This document shows, piece after piece, positions 1-7,797 of a DNA stretch of 12,935 nt. Under the pieces are notes generated by a model. That model was not told the DNA's origin. It did not search any database and saw only the letters and a list, made by a program, of their open reading frames with translations. Source of the stretch: DAOVDI01 sp965373045 (GTDB lineage Bacteria > Acidobacteriota > Aminicenantia > Aminicenantales > Aminicenantaceae); NCBI GenBank assembly GCA_965373045.1, contig CBDVEQ010000059.1, positions 1 through 12,935 of the forward strand. Direction: 5' to 3'. A program made the translations under genes and the position numbers. How positions within the stretch are numbered: position 1 is the first letter of the stretch; every line of letters begins with the position of its first letter.

Positions 1-2
1 TC

Positions 3-809
3 ACCGCTCCTGGACTTGTATTCTGGAATGGAATATTAGCAACAGAAAAAGGGAATTTTAAGGACACGGAGATATATATAGAAAAATTAGATGAAATCAG
101 TGAGGTTTACGAAAATGATTATGCCCGATCGAGAAGGTTCGCCCTCCGCACAAAATATTTTTTAAAAAGTAGAAAACTCCGAGATGTCCTAAAAGAGACA
201 GAGAAGGGAATCCCTTGGCTGAATAGAATCGGGCAAAAATTTTGGGCCTTGTTTCTCTTGGGAGATGAAGCGAAAACACACCTCCTGCTGGGTGACATGC
301 AAGCCGCAAAAAAAACTTTGGAGCAGGGAGAAGAGATTGCCTCCCTGGAGAAGCGTTTGGCTCCTTTCTATATCAGCAATTTCCGTCGAAGCCAATTCTT
401 TTTTGAGGTCTACAGGTTAGAGGAAACCTTGAACTCTGATAACAGCTCAGAATTATCTCCATGCCGAAAAAAAGTTTATCAAAGAGGTAAGGAAGCGGTG
501 AAGAACGCGAAGAAATGTGCTATCAATCGAACAGAAATCTTAAAGCTAATGGGAATTCATTACTGGCTTATCGGCAAGCCCAAAAAAGCCTTTACTTGGT
601 GGGAGAGAAGCATTAAAATCGGCGAGAAACTCGGAGCACGGCCTGAACTGGGCCGCACCTACATGGAAGTGGGAAAAAGATTGCAAGAAAATGAGAAAGG
701 CTTCAAAGAATTGAATGGTCTGACAGCTGATGATTATTTAGATAAAGCACGGATATTGTTCGAGGAAATGGACCTCAAGTGGGGTTTTGAAGAATTGGAA
801 AAGATGTAA
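3..809 (+). CDS. C-terminal part of a TPR-like helical-repeat protein (5' end outside window)
   Basis: The frame is open from the first bases of the window to the TAA at 807-809, giving 268 residues with no convincing internal start. A TTG at 249 is only one codon inside a continuous reading frame, so this is a gene cut by the window edge. The sequence is rich in amphipathic helices with TPR-like spacing: a block with LGDEAKTHLLLGDMQAAKKT (about residues 86-105) and another containing GIHYWLIGKPKKAFTWWERS, ending in a pair of helices around KARILFEEMDLKWGFEELEK. That ending is typical of long signalling proteins that carry a kinase, cyclase or STAND ATPase at the N terminus and TPRs at the C terminus. 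This is family knowledge; no catalytic domain is visible here. No signal peptide or membrane segment is seen. It is followed after 61 bases by the methyltransferase gene on the same strand, so co-transcription is possible. Function unknown. Confidence 0.75.
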   Translation, partial: TAPGLVFWNGILATEKGNFKDTEIYIEKLDEISEVYENDYARSRRFALRTKYFLKSRKLRDVLKETEKGIPWLNRIGQKFWALFLLGDEAKTHLLLGDMQAAKKTLEQGEEIASLEKRLAPFYISNFRRSQFFFEVYRLEETLNSDNSSELSPCRKKVYQRGKEAVKNAKKCAINRTEILKLMGIHYWLIGKPKKAFTWWERSIKIGEKLGARPELGRTYMEVGKRLQENEKGFKELNGLTADDYLDKARILFEEMDLKWGFEELEKM

Positions 810-870
810 AGCTCTTAGGAATCCCGTGCGTATCCAAGATGAAAATTGAAAATCTTAGAGAGTTATTGAA

Positions 871-1773
871 ATGGCAGATCAGAAAGATTTAGATTATACT
901 TACACTCTTATCGACGTGATTTTCCGTTTCTGTTTTGGCGAGACTGAGGACTTTAGCGGCGCCAAGTATGACGGCGATTTTTCAATTTCCCTTGAAGAGG
1001 CCCAGAGGCGAAAGCACGAGTTTATCGCTGACAGCCTAAATATTAAGAAAGGTTCAAGAGTCTTAGATATGGGTTGTGGATGGGGACCATTTCTGAAGTA
1101 TATAGAAGAAAGGGGAGCAGAAGGAATTGGCATGACCTTATCCACAGGCCAGGAAAGAGCCTGCAGAAAAAATGGACTGAATGTGTATCTCATGGATTGT
1201 CGAACCATTGATTCCGAAACATTCGGAATATTCGACGCGATTAGCTGTATAGGTGCCTTTGAAGCTTTCTGTTCGAGGGAAGAGTATGAAACAGGAAAAC
1301 AAGATGAGATTTACAACAGTTTTTTTAAAGTCGTCTACGACCTTTTGCCGGAAAGCGGAAGGTTTTACATGCAAACAATGATTTTTGGAAAAAACATAAT
1401 TGAATATAAAGATTTTGACATTCGGGCAGATAAAGACTCCGATGCTTATGTATGTGCCCTTCTGCAAAAACAATTTCCAGGAAACTGGCTTCCTTACAGT
1501 GTAGAACAGATCATTGAGGATGCAAAACCTTATTTCAGGCTGGTAACCAAAAACAACGGGAGATTGGATTACATTGAAACCCAAAAACAGTGGAGAGAAA
1601 AATTAAGAAGATTCAACTTCAAAAAATACTTGTTTTATCTGTCATTAATACCAAAATACGTTACCAGCAAAGACTTTCGGAAGCGGATAGATTTATTCGG
1701 GATTAATGCGAACAGAGAGGGCTTTGAGCGAAAAATTTTAGACCACTTTAGATTGGTGTTTGAAAAGGTTTAA
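871..1773 (+). CDS. Cyclopropane-fatty-acyl-phospholipid synthase-like SAM methyltransferase
   Basis: A 300-residue class I SAM-dependent methyltransferase of the CFA/mycolic acid cyclopropane synthase type. The family hallmarks appear in order: a FSGAKYDGDF...SLEEAQ segment (28-44), the SAM-binding motif I VLDMGCGWG (64-72), GMTLS (87-91), an acidic MDC strand (108-110), and the ISCIGAFEAF stretch (124-133), where CFA synthases usually have a FEH sequence. A C-terminal ANREGFERKILDHFRLVFEK segment resembles the family's final strand. Family enzymes transfer a methylene or methyl group from SAM to the double bond of membrane-bound acyl chains, but relatives act on other substrates, and the FEH-to-FEA change argues against assuming classic CFA activity. 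It is shorter than E. coli Cfa (about 380 residues) because the N-terminal lipid-binding region is missing. The ATG at 871 has only a weak upstream purine stretch. A hairpin terminator follows. Family assignment is firm; substrate is unknown. Confidence 0.85.
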   Translation: MADQKDLDYTYTLIDVIFRFCFGETEDFSGAKYDGDFSISLEEAQRRKHEFIADSLNIKKGSRVLDMGCGWGPFLKYIEERGAEGIGMTLSTGQERACRKNGLNVYLMDCRTIDSETFGIFDAISCIGAFEAFCSREEYETGKQDEIYNSFFKVVYDLLPESGRFYMQTMIFGKNIIEYKDFDIRADKDSDAYVCALLQKQFPGNWLPYSVEQIIEDAKPYFRLVTKNNGRLDYIETQKQWREKLRRFNFKKYLFYLSLIPKYVTSKDFRKRIDLFGINANREGFERKILDHFRLVFEKV

Positions 1774-1828
1774 TCATCTGATTCATGCCTAAAAGTGCTC
1801 GTTATGGCCTTCCCCTGACAAACCAGGT

Positions 1829-1876
1829 AAGAGTCTCTTTCAAGACTTTATGGCCGCTTGAAAGGGCTCTTTTTTT
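1829..1876 (+). terminator. Rho-independent terminator after the methyltransferase gene
   Basis: The arms CTTTCAAG (1837-1844) and CTTGAAAG (1857-1864) pair perfectly. A lower stem of AAGAG (1829-1833) with CTCTT (1867-1871) is separated by a small internal loop (TCT against GG), and the right arm runs directly into a T tract ending at 1876. It lies 55 bases after the stop at 1773 and 46 bases before the radical SAM start, so it should end the upstream transcript or act as an attenuator for the next gene. Confidence 0.75.
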
Positions 1877-1921
1877 GAGGGGGAGCTTAAAAAAGCAGGT
1901 CATAACATAAAAAGGAAAATC

Positions 1922-3346
1922 GTGAAAATTCTTTTGGTTAAGCCTCCTAAGAACAAGAAAGTACTCACTTTTTCAAGAACCGAACCATTGGAGCTTGAAT
2001 ACTTAGCCTCTGCAGTAAAAGAACATGAAGTGAAGATCCTGGATATGAGGATTGACCGAGATTTAATGAAAAGATTAGAACAGTTCAGGCCAGATTTTGT
2101 CGGTACCACGGCCTATACATGCGATGTCAATATGGCCAAGGATGTGCTGAAAGAAGTTAAAAAGTTCGACAAAAACGTCCAAACAGGAGTTGGGGGTTAT
2201 CATGCGACTTCACTCCCCTATGATTTCGCAGAACCTTATGTAGATATTATCTTCTTGGGAATGTCGGATTTCTCCTTTAGAAATTATATAAGAACATTGA
2301 ACCGAGACGGAAACGTTCTGGAAGTAGAAAATATTGCCTTGGTAAAGGAAAACAAATTATATTTCTCAGAAAAGAAGGATTTTGATGGCGATTTAGATTC
2401 ACTTCCTTTTCCCGCCAGAGATTTAACTCTTCCTTACAGAAACAAATATCATGATCAGATGAGGAATAAAACGGCTGATATACTTACAAGTCGCGGGTGT
2501 CCCTACAGGTGTGCGTTCTGCGCCTGCTGGAAATTTATGAATGGAAAATATATAACCCGAAGTCCCGAATCTGTTGTTGAAGAGATTGCCATGCTGCCCG
2601 ACGAAGTAGATTTGGTATCATTCGCTGATGATAATACTCTGCATGATATCAAGCGTGCCTGGAGGCTGGCCGAACTCCTCAAGGAAGGGAAACCCCAGAA
2701 AAACTTTTCCATGTATGCTAGAACAGATACGATAGTCCGACATCCTGACCTTATCGAAAGTTTGCGAGATGCTGGACTGAAAAGCTTAACGGTGGGTTTA
2801 GAGTCGTATCAAGATGAAATATTAGATGCCTATAACAAAAAAACTTCAGTTAAAACAAATAATGAAGCGATAAAAGTCCTTCAGAATTTAGGGGTGAGTA
2901 TTTCTGCTCATTTCATCATAAACCCGGAATATACTCAGGAAGATTTCGAACGATTGCTCAAATATGTATACGATAATAATCTATTTCGTCTTGCATTTCC
3001 TGTATTAACTCCATTTCCTGGAACCGATCTGTATCTCATTCACCGCGATCGTTTCGTGATAAAGGACTACGACTTTTATGATGCGACTCACTCTATCCTG
3101 CCCACAAAACTCAAGCGGAACGAATTCTACCGCCTGCTTGCCGACCTTTATAGAAAGAGTTACTCTTTTCGAAGATATTTCAACTCTAAATTTAAGGAAT
3201 CATATTCCTTATTTAATAAGTCAAAAGGCGATCGAACGAAAAATGCCGATAGAATCTCACTGTTTAAACTAGGGCTGGTCCATATTTGTGCCCTACCAAT
3301 GTATATAAAAATCAGGAATAATCACAAGTCTGAATCCTCAGTTTAG
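1922..3346 (+). CDS. B12-binding-domain radical SAM protein
   Basis: A 474-residue protein starting at GTG 1922, preceded by an AGGA site about six bases upstream. The N-terminal 130 or so residues form a cobalamin-binding-type Rossmann domain (MKILLVKPP start, then VGGYHATSLP near 95). The classic DxHxxG histidine motif is absent, as in most B12 radical SAM enzymes. The radical SAM core carries the iron-sulfur motif C193-P-Y-R-C197-A-F-C200. It is followed by FADDNTLHDIKRAW, a GLESYQDEILDAYNK strand-helix and a TPFPGT segment, all typical of the core barrel. The C-terminal 80 or so residues are basic and helical. Family members include methyltransferases acting on unactivated carbons (hopanoid, antibiotic and tetrapyrrole substrates) as well as ring-forming enzymes such as BchE. 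The neighbouring CFA-like methyltransferase makes a lipid substrate conceivable, but this is inference. A hairpin terminator precedes the gene, so it may have its own promoter; none is clear by eye. Confidence 0.88.
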   Translation: MKILLVKPPKNKKVLTFSRTEPLELEYLASAVKEHEVKILDMRIDRDLMKRLEQFRPDFVGTTAYTCDVNMAKDVLKEVKKFDKNVQTGVGGYHATSLPYDFAEPYVDIIFLGMSDFSFRNYIRTLNRDGNVLEVENIALVKENKLYFSEKKDFDGDLDSLPFPARDLTLPYRNKYHDQMRNKTADILTSRGCPYRCAFCACWKFMNGKYITRSPESVVEEIAMLPDEVDLVSFADDNTLHDIKRAWRLAELLKEGKPQKNFSMYARTDTIVRHPDLIESLRDAGLKSLTVGLESYQDEILDAYNKKTSVKTNNEAIKVLQNLGVSISAHFIINPEYTQEDFERLLKYVYDNNLFRLAFPVLTPFPGTDLYLIHRDRFVIKDYDFYDATHSILPTKLKRNEFYRLLADLYRKSYSFRRYFNSKFKESYSLFNKSKGDRTKNADRISLFKLGLVHICALPMYIKIRNNHKSESSV

Positions 3347-3602
3347 CATCTTCAACCCTGCTCGCAATTATATTTCCTCCTCTTTTGACACCAAAAATTT
3401 TTCATACAATAAATAACGTCATCAAGACTTCTGAAGAATTACGATGGATGGAAACGCTGGTAATTATGGGTCGTCTCGGGGGAGACAGAACTGAAAGGTT
3501 TTAAAATCGTCAACATCTGTCGGCTTGATTATCCTTTCACTATCTACCTTTGTTTACATAGGACTCTTTAGGAGCAAACATTGCCAGCACAAATTATTAG
3601 AA
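3347..3602. other. Gene-free interval upstream of the GGDEF-STAND gene
   Basis: No coding frame here is convincing. An open frame with a TTG at 3525 continues into the next gene, but the promoter at 3603-3631 lies inside it. A small hairpin with stem GTCTC/GAGAC and loop GGGG sits at 3473-3486. A TTGACA at 3385-3390 has a TACAAT only 14 bases downstream, too close for a standard promoter. No T-tract terminator was seen behind the radical SAM gene. Confidence 0.5.
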
Positions 3603-3631
3603 TTGACCACAGGATATCTCTGTGATATAGT
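3603..3631 (+). promoter_or_regulatory. Sigma70-type promoter of the GGDEF-STAND gene
   Basis: TTGACC (3603-3608) and TATAGT (3626-3631) are separated by exactly 17 bases; each box differs from consensus at one position. Transcription would begin near 3638, leaving a leader of about 16 bases before ATG 3654 with a purine-rich AAGGG at its 5' end. The spacer contains an imperfect palindrome, CACAG (3608-3612) and CTGTG (3620-3624) around GATATCT. That placement would suit an operator covering the promoter. Confidence 0.6.
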
Positions 3632-3653
3632 CCGCACAAGGGTCAGCGCCAAG

Positions 3654-6600
3654 ATGCCTGCAAAAAAAAAGAAAAAGCACACAAAAATTATCACTACATC
3701 TGCATCAGAAAGTCTGCTCTATCAGGATGAGCTGACCAAGATCCCTAATCGCCGGTATTATAATCACCACTTTCCTCTCCTTTGGAAGGAATGTAAAAAA
3801 AATGGTGAGCCCATATCTCTCCTGATGATAGACATCGACAATTTTAAAGAAGTCAATGACACCTACCTCCATGATGCCGGAGATGCAGTCTTAAAACAGA
3901 CCTCTGCAGTTATGCAAGATTCTGTTTCAGGCCGCATGAGTCTAGTCCGGTTAGCCGGGGATGAGTTTGTTTTCATCTGCCCCGGAAGTGATGCTAAAAC
4001 CGCGAGGCAAACGGGCGAATCTCTGGTTGAATTAATCCGCAATACACCCTTTGATATTCCCGGCATGCCGAAAGAATTTCGTATTTCCATCAGTGTTGGG
4101 ATAGCGACTTCTCCCCAGCATACCAAGAAACAGGACAACCTTTTGCATCTGGCGGATCAATCTCTCTATCTTTCCAAATATCAAGGGCGGTCTCAGGCTA
4201 CCTTATATAATAAAGTTGAAGTCTCTAAGATGGCCGCTCAAAGGGGCGGAATCAAGCTGCCCTGTGAAGATTTACTGCTAAAAGGAGAGACCCTCGACAG
4301 GATCGCAACTTTTTGTAATAAGGACTCAGCCGATTATTCCATTCCCCTGCTGATTACCGGACCTATCGGTATCGGTAAGAGCCACTTGTTTAAAACCATA
4401 GAAACACTACCTGAATTCCAGGAAAAATTCTTGATGATCTATGCGCTCTGCATGCCCTATTTTATGCATCACCCCTTTAAAGGAATAATTCAAATCCTCG
4501 ATCAGATTATTTCCCGTGATCCCGTCCTGGCAAAGGATATCGAACCGAGATATCTCGAAAGATTGGCGTTTCTATTTCCTTCCTTGAAAAAATTGTTGGA
4601 AGAAAAGGGATTAAAAGCTCTTCCCGCGGATGAACGGGATCTGAATGTTTTGACTAAAAATTTACTCTTACAGATTCTGGAGAAAAAGAATATCCTGATC
4701 TGCCTGGATGAATTGCAATATTGCGATAAAGAATCGGCAGCCATCCTTGATGAACTATGCTGCCGTGAGCCGGATTCGTCTCTTTTTCTTATCGCTTCTA
4801 TTACCGGAAGTTCTCACGAATATGTCCTGGCAGAAAAAATGCCCGGTATCCTGGCGCAAAAAAAATACCGGTCATTAGTTGTCCCTCCTCTTGACAAGGA
4901 CGGCATCCTCCGGATGCTTTCGCTTATTTTTAAAGGCGAAAAATTTGAAGAGAGAATTTTATCGGCCGTATCCTCCCGGTCACAGGGGAATCCATTATTT
5001 ATTGAAACGATGATCAGGTTCATGAATGAGAGAAACCTGATTTTCTACACTGAAACCAAGTGGCAGATCAAGAAAGACTGGAAAGAAAATACGCCGGCGG
5101 ACTTGGATGGCCTGGTTTTTGAAGGCTTAAAAGACCTGGACCCGTCTATACTAGAGATCCTGTCTCACGCTTCGTTGATAGGACAAAATTTTAATTTAAA
5201 AACTCTGGAGGTCTTGGAGCCGACCAATGAAGGTGAAATAATTGATTTTCTGGAAAAAGCAAAAAAGGCGGATCTTCTGGTGGAAGAAGCTCAAGATAGG
5301 GAGGATGAGTATACCTTTTCAAACGAACCCGTTGTAAACGCTCTGTCCCGTATGATTCCCAAAGAGGAAAAAAAGGACCTGCACAGCCAGATCGCAGAGA
5401 TCGAACAGGCGCTGGGTGGGGATTATCTCTGGCAAAACCTTGGTAAAGTTCTCTCTCATTATAAAAAAGCCGAAAAAATCCAGCAGGCTTCCAAAGTGCT
5501 GGAAAAACTCTCCTTGATGCCGTATTCAGCAGTTCTCTCCATGGACCTTGAAGAGGTTCTCTCCCGGGGACTACCGGAAAAAGATTGGGGCAAAGAGGAA
5601 AAACTCAAGGATGAAGATATCGTCGTCTCCCTTGAGGTGATCAAGCATGTGAAAAATGCACTCCAGACCATCAGACTATATCCCAAAAAAAGTAAGCTGT
5701 TGAAGAGCTCTATCAAAAAAGTCTATTCCTCAATTACAACCGTGTTGAAAAAAAGCGATACGCTTACTTTCTCCACAACAACGGAGGATATCCTGATCAA
5801 TGGAATAAAGCCTTCAACCAAAGATTATCGAAAAAACTTCGGTCCTTTCTTCAGACGGATGATGGTGGATTTGGGATTTAAAGGCGTTTCCTTTAAAAAA
5901 GGTTTGTCCCAGGATGAAGTCAACCGTTTTATTTTACTTTTAAGCCAAAAGCAGGAAGGAATCAGGGAAAAACATGAGTGGGATGACCTGTTGATAAAAG
6001 AAAATATCAAGAATATCATCCTGGATTACAGGGTCTATGTCGCTATCGGAGAAAGAGACATCCACAAAGTAGAAAAAGGTGTTTTGCTGGATTCCACTCC
6101 GCAACCATCGATGTCCCAGATTTCGTCCGAAGATGTTGAAATTCTGAAACAATTGTTGCAGCAGGCAGGAACAACTTCGGGGGAAATCGCCTTGCCGGAG
6201 AAATTGTCGGAAGAAAAAGTCGTGGGATTTATTTCTCTCCTGGAAGGCGTCCTTCACGGCAGAGAGGCTTCATCAGAGCGGGCAGCCCGCCCGGAGGAAG
6301 AAAGGATAATACCCGGATTAGATCAGGACTTAAAAGTATGCTTAGAAAACTTAGCCTCCGAAAACCAGGATAAGGTCTTGCAGGCTGCCGCTTATTTGAT
6401 ACAAGCTGGTGATCAGGTGGTAGAGGAAACCGTTAACTTTATAACCCGCTGTGAGAAACTGCGAGGAAGAAGAAATGCACTGGAGGTACTGACAAAAATT
6501 CATCCCAGCCACATAGCCAGACTAGTACCGGAGATGAAACAGCATAGTGTCGAGGAAATCCCAAAAAAGATCTTATCAATTGTTTACGACATCGACCACC

Positions 6601-7142
6601 CATCCGTGCGAGATATACTCAGGTTAGGCCTGTTTCACCCCAATCAAAACGTCAAGCTGGAAGCTCTGGTGATTCTAGAAGATAATAAAATTGAATGGTA
6701 TAAAGAGATCATATTGGAATATCTCAGGCGAGGGATTTCCATCCATTCTCTTCGTGCGATCGCCTCGGTAGGAAAAATGAAAATTGTGGAGGCGGTCCCA
6801 ATTCTGCTCGATTATCTCCATTCCCGGAACTGGATCAGGACAGAGGAGGATCTCTTTTTTCACACTCGGATATGTGAAACCCTGGGCGAGATCAATAATG
6901 AAGAAGCCCTTGATGCTCTTATCAAGCTGGCGGTGTCTCAGCCTTTCTGGGCAGGAACAAGCAAAACACATACAAAAACCAGGCTGGCGGCAATTCGCAC
7001 CATCGGTGTTATTGCTCCGGGCAACAAGAGAGCTGTAGAAGTTCTGGATCAAATAATTCGATCGCGTAACCAAGTCCTCAGCAAGGCAGCACAGAAGGCC
7101 CTCGATCCGAATATATCATCACCCGCCTTATCAGTCTCCTGA
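3654..7142 (+). CDS. GGDEF - STAND/AAA ATPase - HEAT-repeat fusion protein
   Basis: A 1162-residue cytoplasmic protein when started at ATG 3654. The frame extends to a TTG at 3525, but the added 43 residues cover a strong promoter, so 3654 is preferred. Numbering from that ATG: residues 26-186 are a GGDEF domain with LTKIPNRR, LLMIDIDNFKEVND and the signature AGDEF (101-105). The Gly-to-Ala change at the first position is tolerated in known active cyclases, and no RxxD inhibitory site precedes it. Residues 205-560 are a STAND/AAA_16-like ATPase with Walker A GPIGIGKS (236-243), Walker B ILICLDELQ (347-355) and GNPLFIE (445-451). Residues about 655-800 form an unnamed module, and about 885-1155 are HEAT-like helix pairs. 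The predicted role is a signal-responsive cyclic-di-nucleotide synthase or sensor gated by ATP and by partner binding to the repeats. This is inference from architecture, comparable to cyclases fused to AAA and TPR domains. No membrane segment or signal peptide is present. Confidence 0.87.
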   Translation: MPAKKKKKHTKIITTSASESLLYQDELTKIPNRRYYNHHFPLLWKECKKNGEPISLLMIDIDNFKEVNDTYLHDAGDAVLKQTSAVMQDSVSGRMSLVRLAGDEFVFICPGSDAKTARQTGESLVELIRNTPFDIPGMPKEFRISISVGIATSPQHTKKQDNLLHLADQSLYLSKYQGRSQATLYNKVEVSKMAAQRGGIKLPCEDLLLKGETLDRIATFCNKDSADYSIPLLITGPIGIGKSHLFKTIETLPEFQEKFLMIYALCMPYFMHHPFKGIIQILDQIISRDPVLAKDIEPRYLERLAFLFPSLKKLLEEKGLKALPADERDLNVLTKNLLLQILEKKNILICLDELQYCDKESAAILDELCCREPDSSLFLIASITGSSHEYVLAEKMPGILAQKKYRSLVVPPLDKDGILRMLSLIFKGEKFEERILSAVSSRSQGNPLFIETMIRFMNERNLIFYTETKWQIKKDWKENTPADLDGLVFEGLKDLDPSILEILSHASLIGQNFNLKTLEVLEPTNEGEIIDFLEKAKKADLLVEEAQDREDEYTFSNEPVVNALSRMIPKEEKKDLHSQIAEIEQALGGDYLWQNLGKVLSHYKKAEKIQQASKVLEKLSLMPYSAVLSMDLEEVLSRGLPEKDWGKEEKLKDEDIVVSLEVIKHVKNALQTIRLYPKKSKLLKSSIKKVYSSITTVLKKSDTLTFSTTTEDILINGIKPSTKDYRKNFGPFFRRMMVDLGFKGVSFKKGLSQDEVNRFILLLSQKQEGIREKHEWDDLLIKENIKNIILDYRVYVAIGERDIHKVEKGVLLDSTPQPSMSQISSEDVEILKQLLQQAGTTSGEIALPEKLSEEKVVGFISLLEGVLHGREASSERAARPEEERIIPGLDQDLKVCLENLASENQDKVLQAAAYLIQAGDQVVEETVNFITRCEKLRGRRNALEVLTKIHPSHIARLVPEMKQHSVEEIPKKILSIVYDIDHPSVRDILRLGLFHPNQNVKLEALVILEDNKIEWYKEIILEYLRRGISIHSLRAIASVGKMKIVEAVPILLDYLHSRNWIRTEEDLFFHTRICETLGEINNEEALDALIKLAVSQPFWAGTSKTHTKTRLAAIRTIGVIAPGNKRAVEVLDQIIRSRNQVLSKAAQKALDPNISSPALSVS

Positions 7143-7541
7143 CCACTTTCTCAATCCATTTTTCCGCAGCCGGGATTGTTGTCCATGGGTCAGCCCAGGT
7201 TTATTGCCGGTTAGATTGTCGACCCAAACGCCGTAGGATGGATTGGGAAGCACAAAATATTTGGTTCCGAAGCTTCCCCAGTCACTGTCGACCAGGGTTT
7301 TTCTCTCACGATTTGTTTTCCCGAAATAGTCTCCAGGAAAATCGTTCATGTTGTCGCCCAGAAACAGCAAAATTTCATATTTGCCGGTTATTTTCTCTCT
7401 CCTGGCTTTTTTATTGCGACTTTCCGAGCGGAGCAGCAGATGTTTAGCATCGCAGAAAGGGAAGCCCAGAGCCTTCAACTTATTTTCTGTGGAATCGTAT
7501 CCGGATTCTTTCCGGTTGGTGACATAGAGCTCGAGTGCTAG
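7131..7541 (-). pseudogene. 3' remnant of an e(P4)-type (class C) acid phosphatase/nucleotidase gene
   Basis: Reading the minus strand from about 7541 down to the TGA at 7133-7131 gives ELYVTNRKESGYDSTENKLK, then ALGFP, HLLLRSES..NKKARR, LFLGDNMNDF and FGTKYFVLPNPSYG. These match, in order, the second half of HAD-superfamily acid phosphatases of the lipoprotein e(P4) family, including the acidic GDNxxD motif (around 7341-7358). The C-terminal tail appears complete. The N-terminal half is missing: no lipoprotein signal and no DxDxT nucleophile motif. The frame closes at a stop at 7562-7560. The upstream minus-strand bases in other frames give no clear continuation, so the break may be a deletion. 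It overlaps the last 12 bases of the convergent GGDEF-STAND gene. Intact family members are secreted or lipid-anchored and remove phosphate from nucleotides such as NMN; this remnant should be inactive. Confidence 0.8.
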
Positions 7542-7719
7542 AGAGGAACACCGCCTGGTTTACTAGGTCGAAAGGGATGCGATTCTAATCGCGCAGCTCC
7601 GCTACCATTACTGATTATCCTCTGAACAAATCAACAGAAAATTAGCCCTTTCATTCATAGAGGTTTGGTTTTAGGGGGAAAATAGTCCGATCCCATCTTC
7701 ACACCCATTTCATAAGGGC
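7542..7719. other. Non-coding interval next to the phosphatase remnant
   Basis: No start-stop frame of note was found on either strand. A perfect small hairpin, GCGAT-TCTA-ATCGC, lies near 7580-7593, but nothing else tRNA-like surrounds it. The interval probably contains the junction that removed the 5' half of the phosphatase gene. Confidence 0.35.
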
Positions 7720-7748
7720 TTGAAAAAATAATATTGTTTTGATATTAA
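7720..7748 (+). promoter_or_regulatory. Promoter of the Kre9/KNH-like secreted protein gene
   Basis: TTGAAA (7720-7725) is followed after 17 bases by TATTAA (7743-7748) in an A/T-rich stretch. The expected start site near 7755 would give a leader of about 43 bases carrying a very strong ribosome binding site just before ATG 7798. Confidence 0.55.
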
Positions 7749-7797
7749 ATGAATACAGGTGTCAAAAGTGATTACAATAAATTAAAGGAGGAGGGGT

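Noticed and set aside
249..809. Start of a separate gene at TTG 249
   Set aside because: The same frame is open all the way to the left edge and reads as continuous helical-repeat protein, so this is an internal codon of a truncated gene.
840..893. Short 17-codon ORF from ATG 840 overlapping the methyltransferase start
   Set aside because: No ribosome binding site and no conserved leader-peptide pattern; it is probably chance.
3385..3410. TTGACA...TACAAT as a promoter for the GGDEF-STAND gene
   Set aside because: The spacing is only 14 bases, and a better-spaced promoter lies nearer the gene.
3525..3653. Extended N terminus of the GGDEF-STAND protein from TTG 3525, with a hydrophobic stretch that could look like a membrane segment
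   Set aside because: A good promoter (3603-3631) lies inside it, there is no ribosome binding site before the TTG, and the residues do not resemble a normal N-terminal domain.
6675..7073. 132-residue minus-strand ORF inside the GGDEF-STAND gene
   Set aside because: It is antisense to well-formed HEAT-like coding sequence and has no start signal or recognisable domain.
7575..7600. Hairpin GCGAT-TCTA-ATCGC as part of a tRNA or attachment site
   Set aside because: The loop and flanks do not fit a T arm or anticodon arm, and no acceptor stem or duplicate copy was found in the window.
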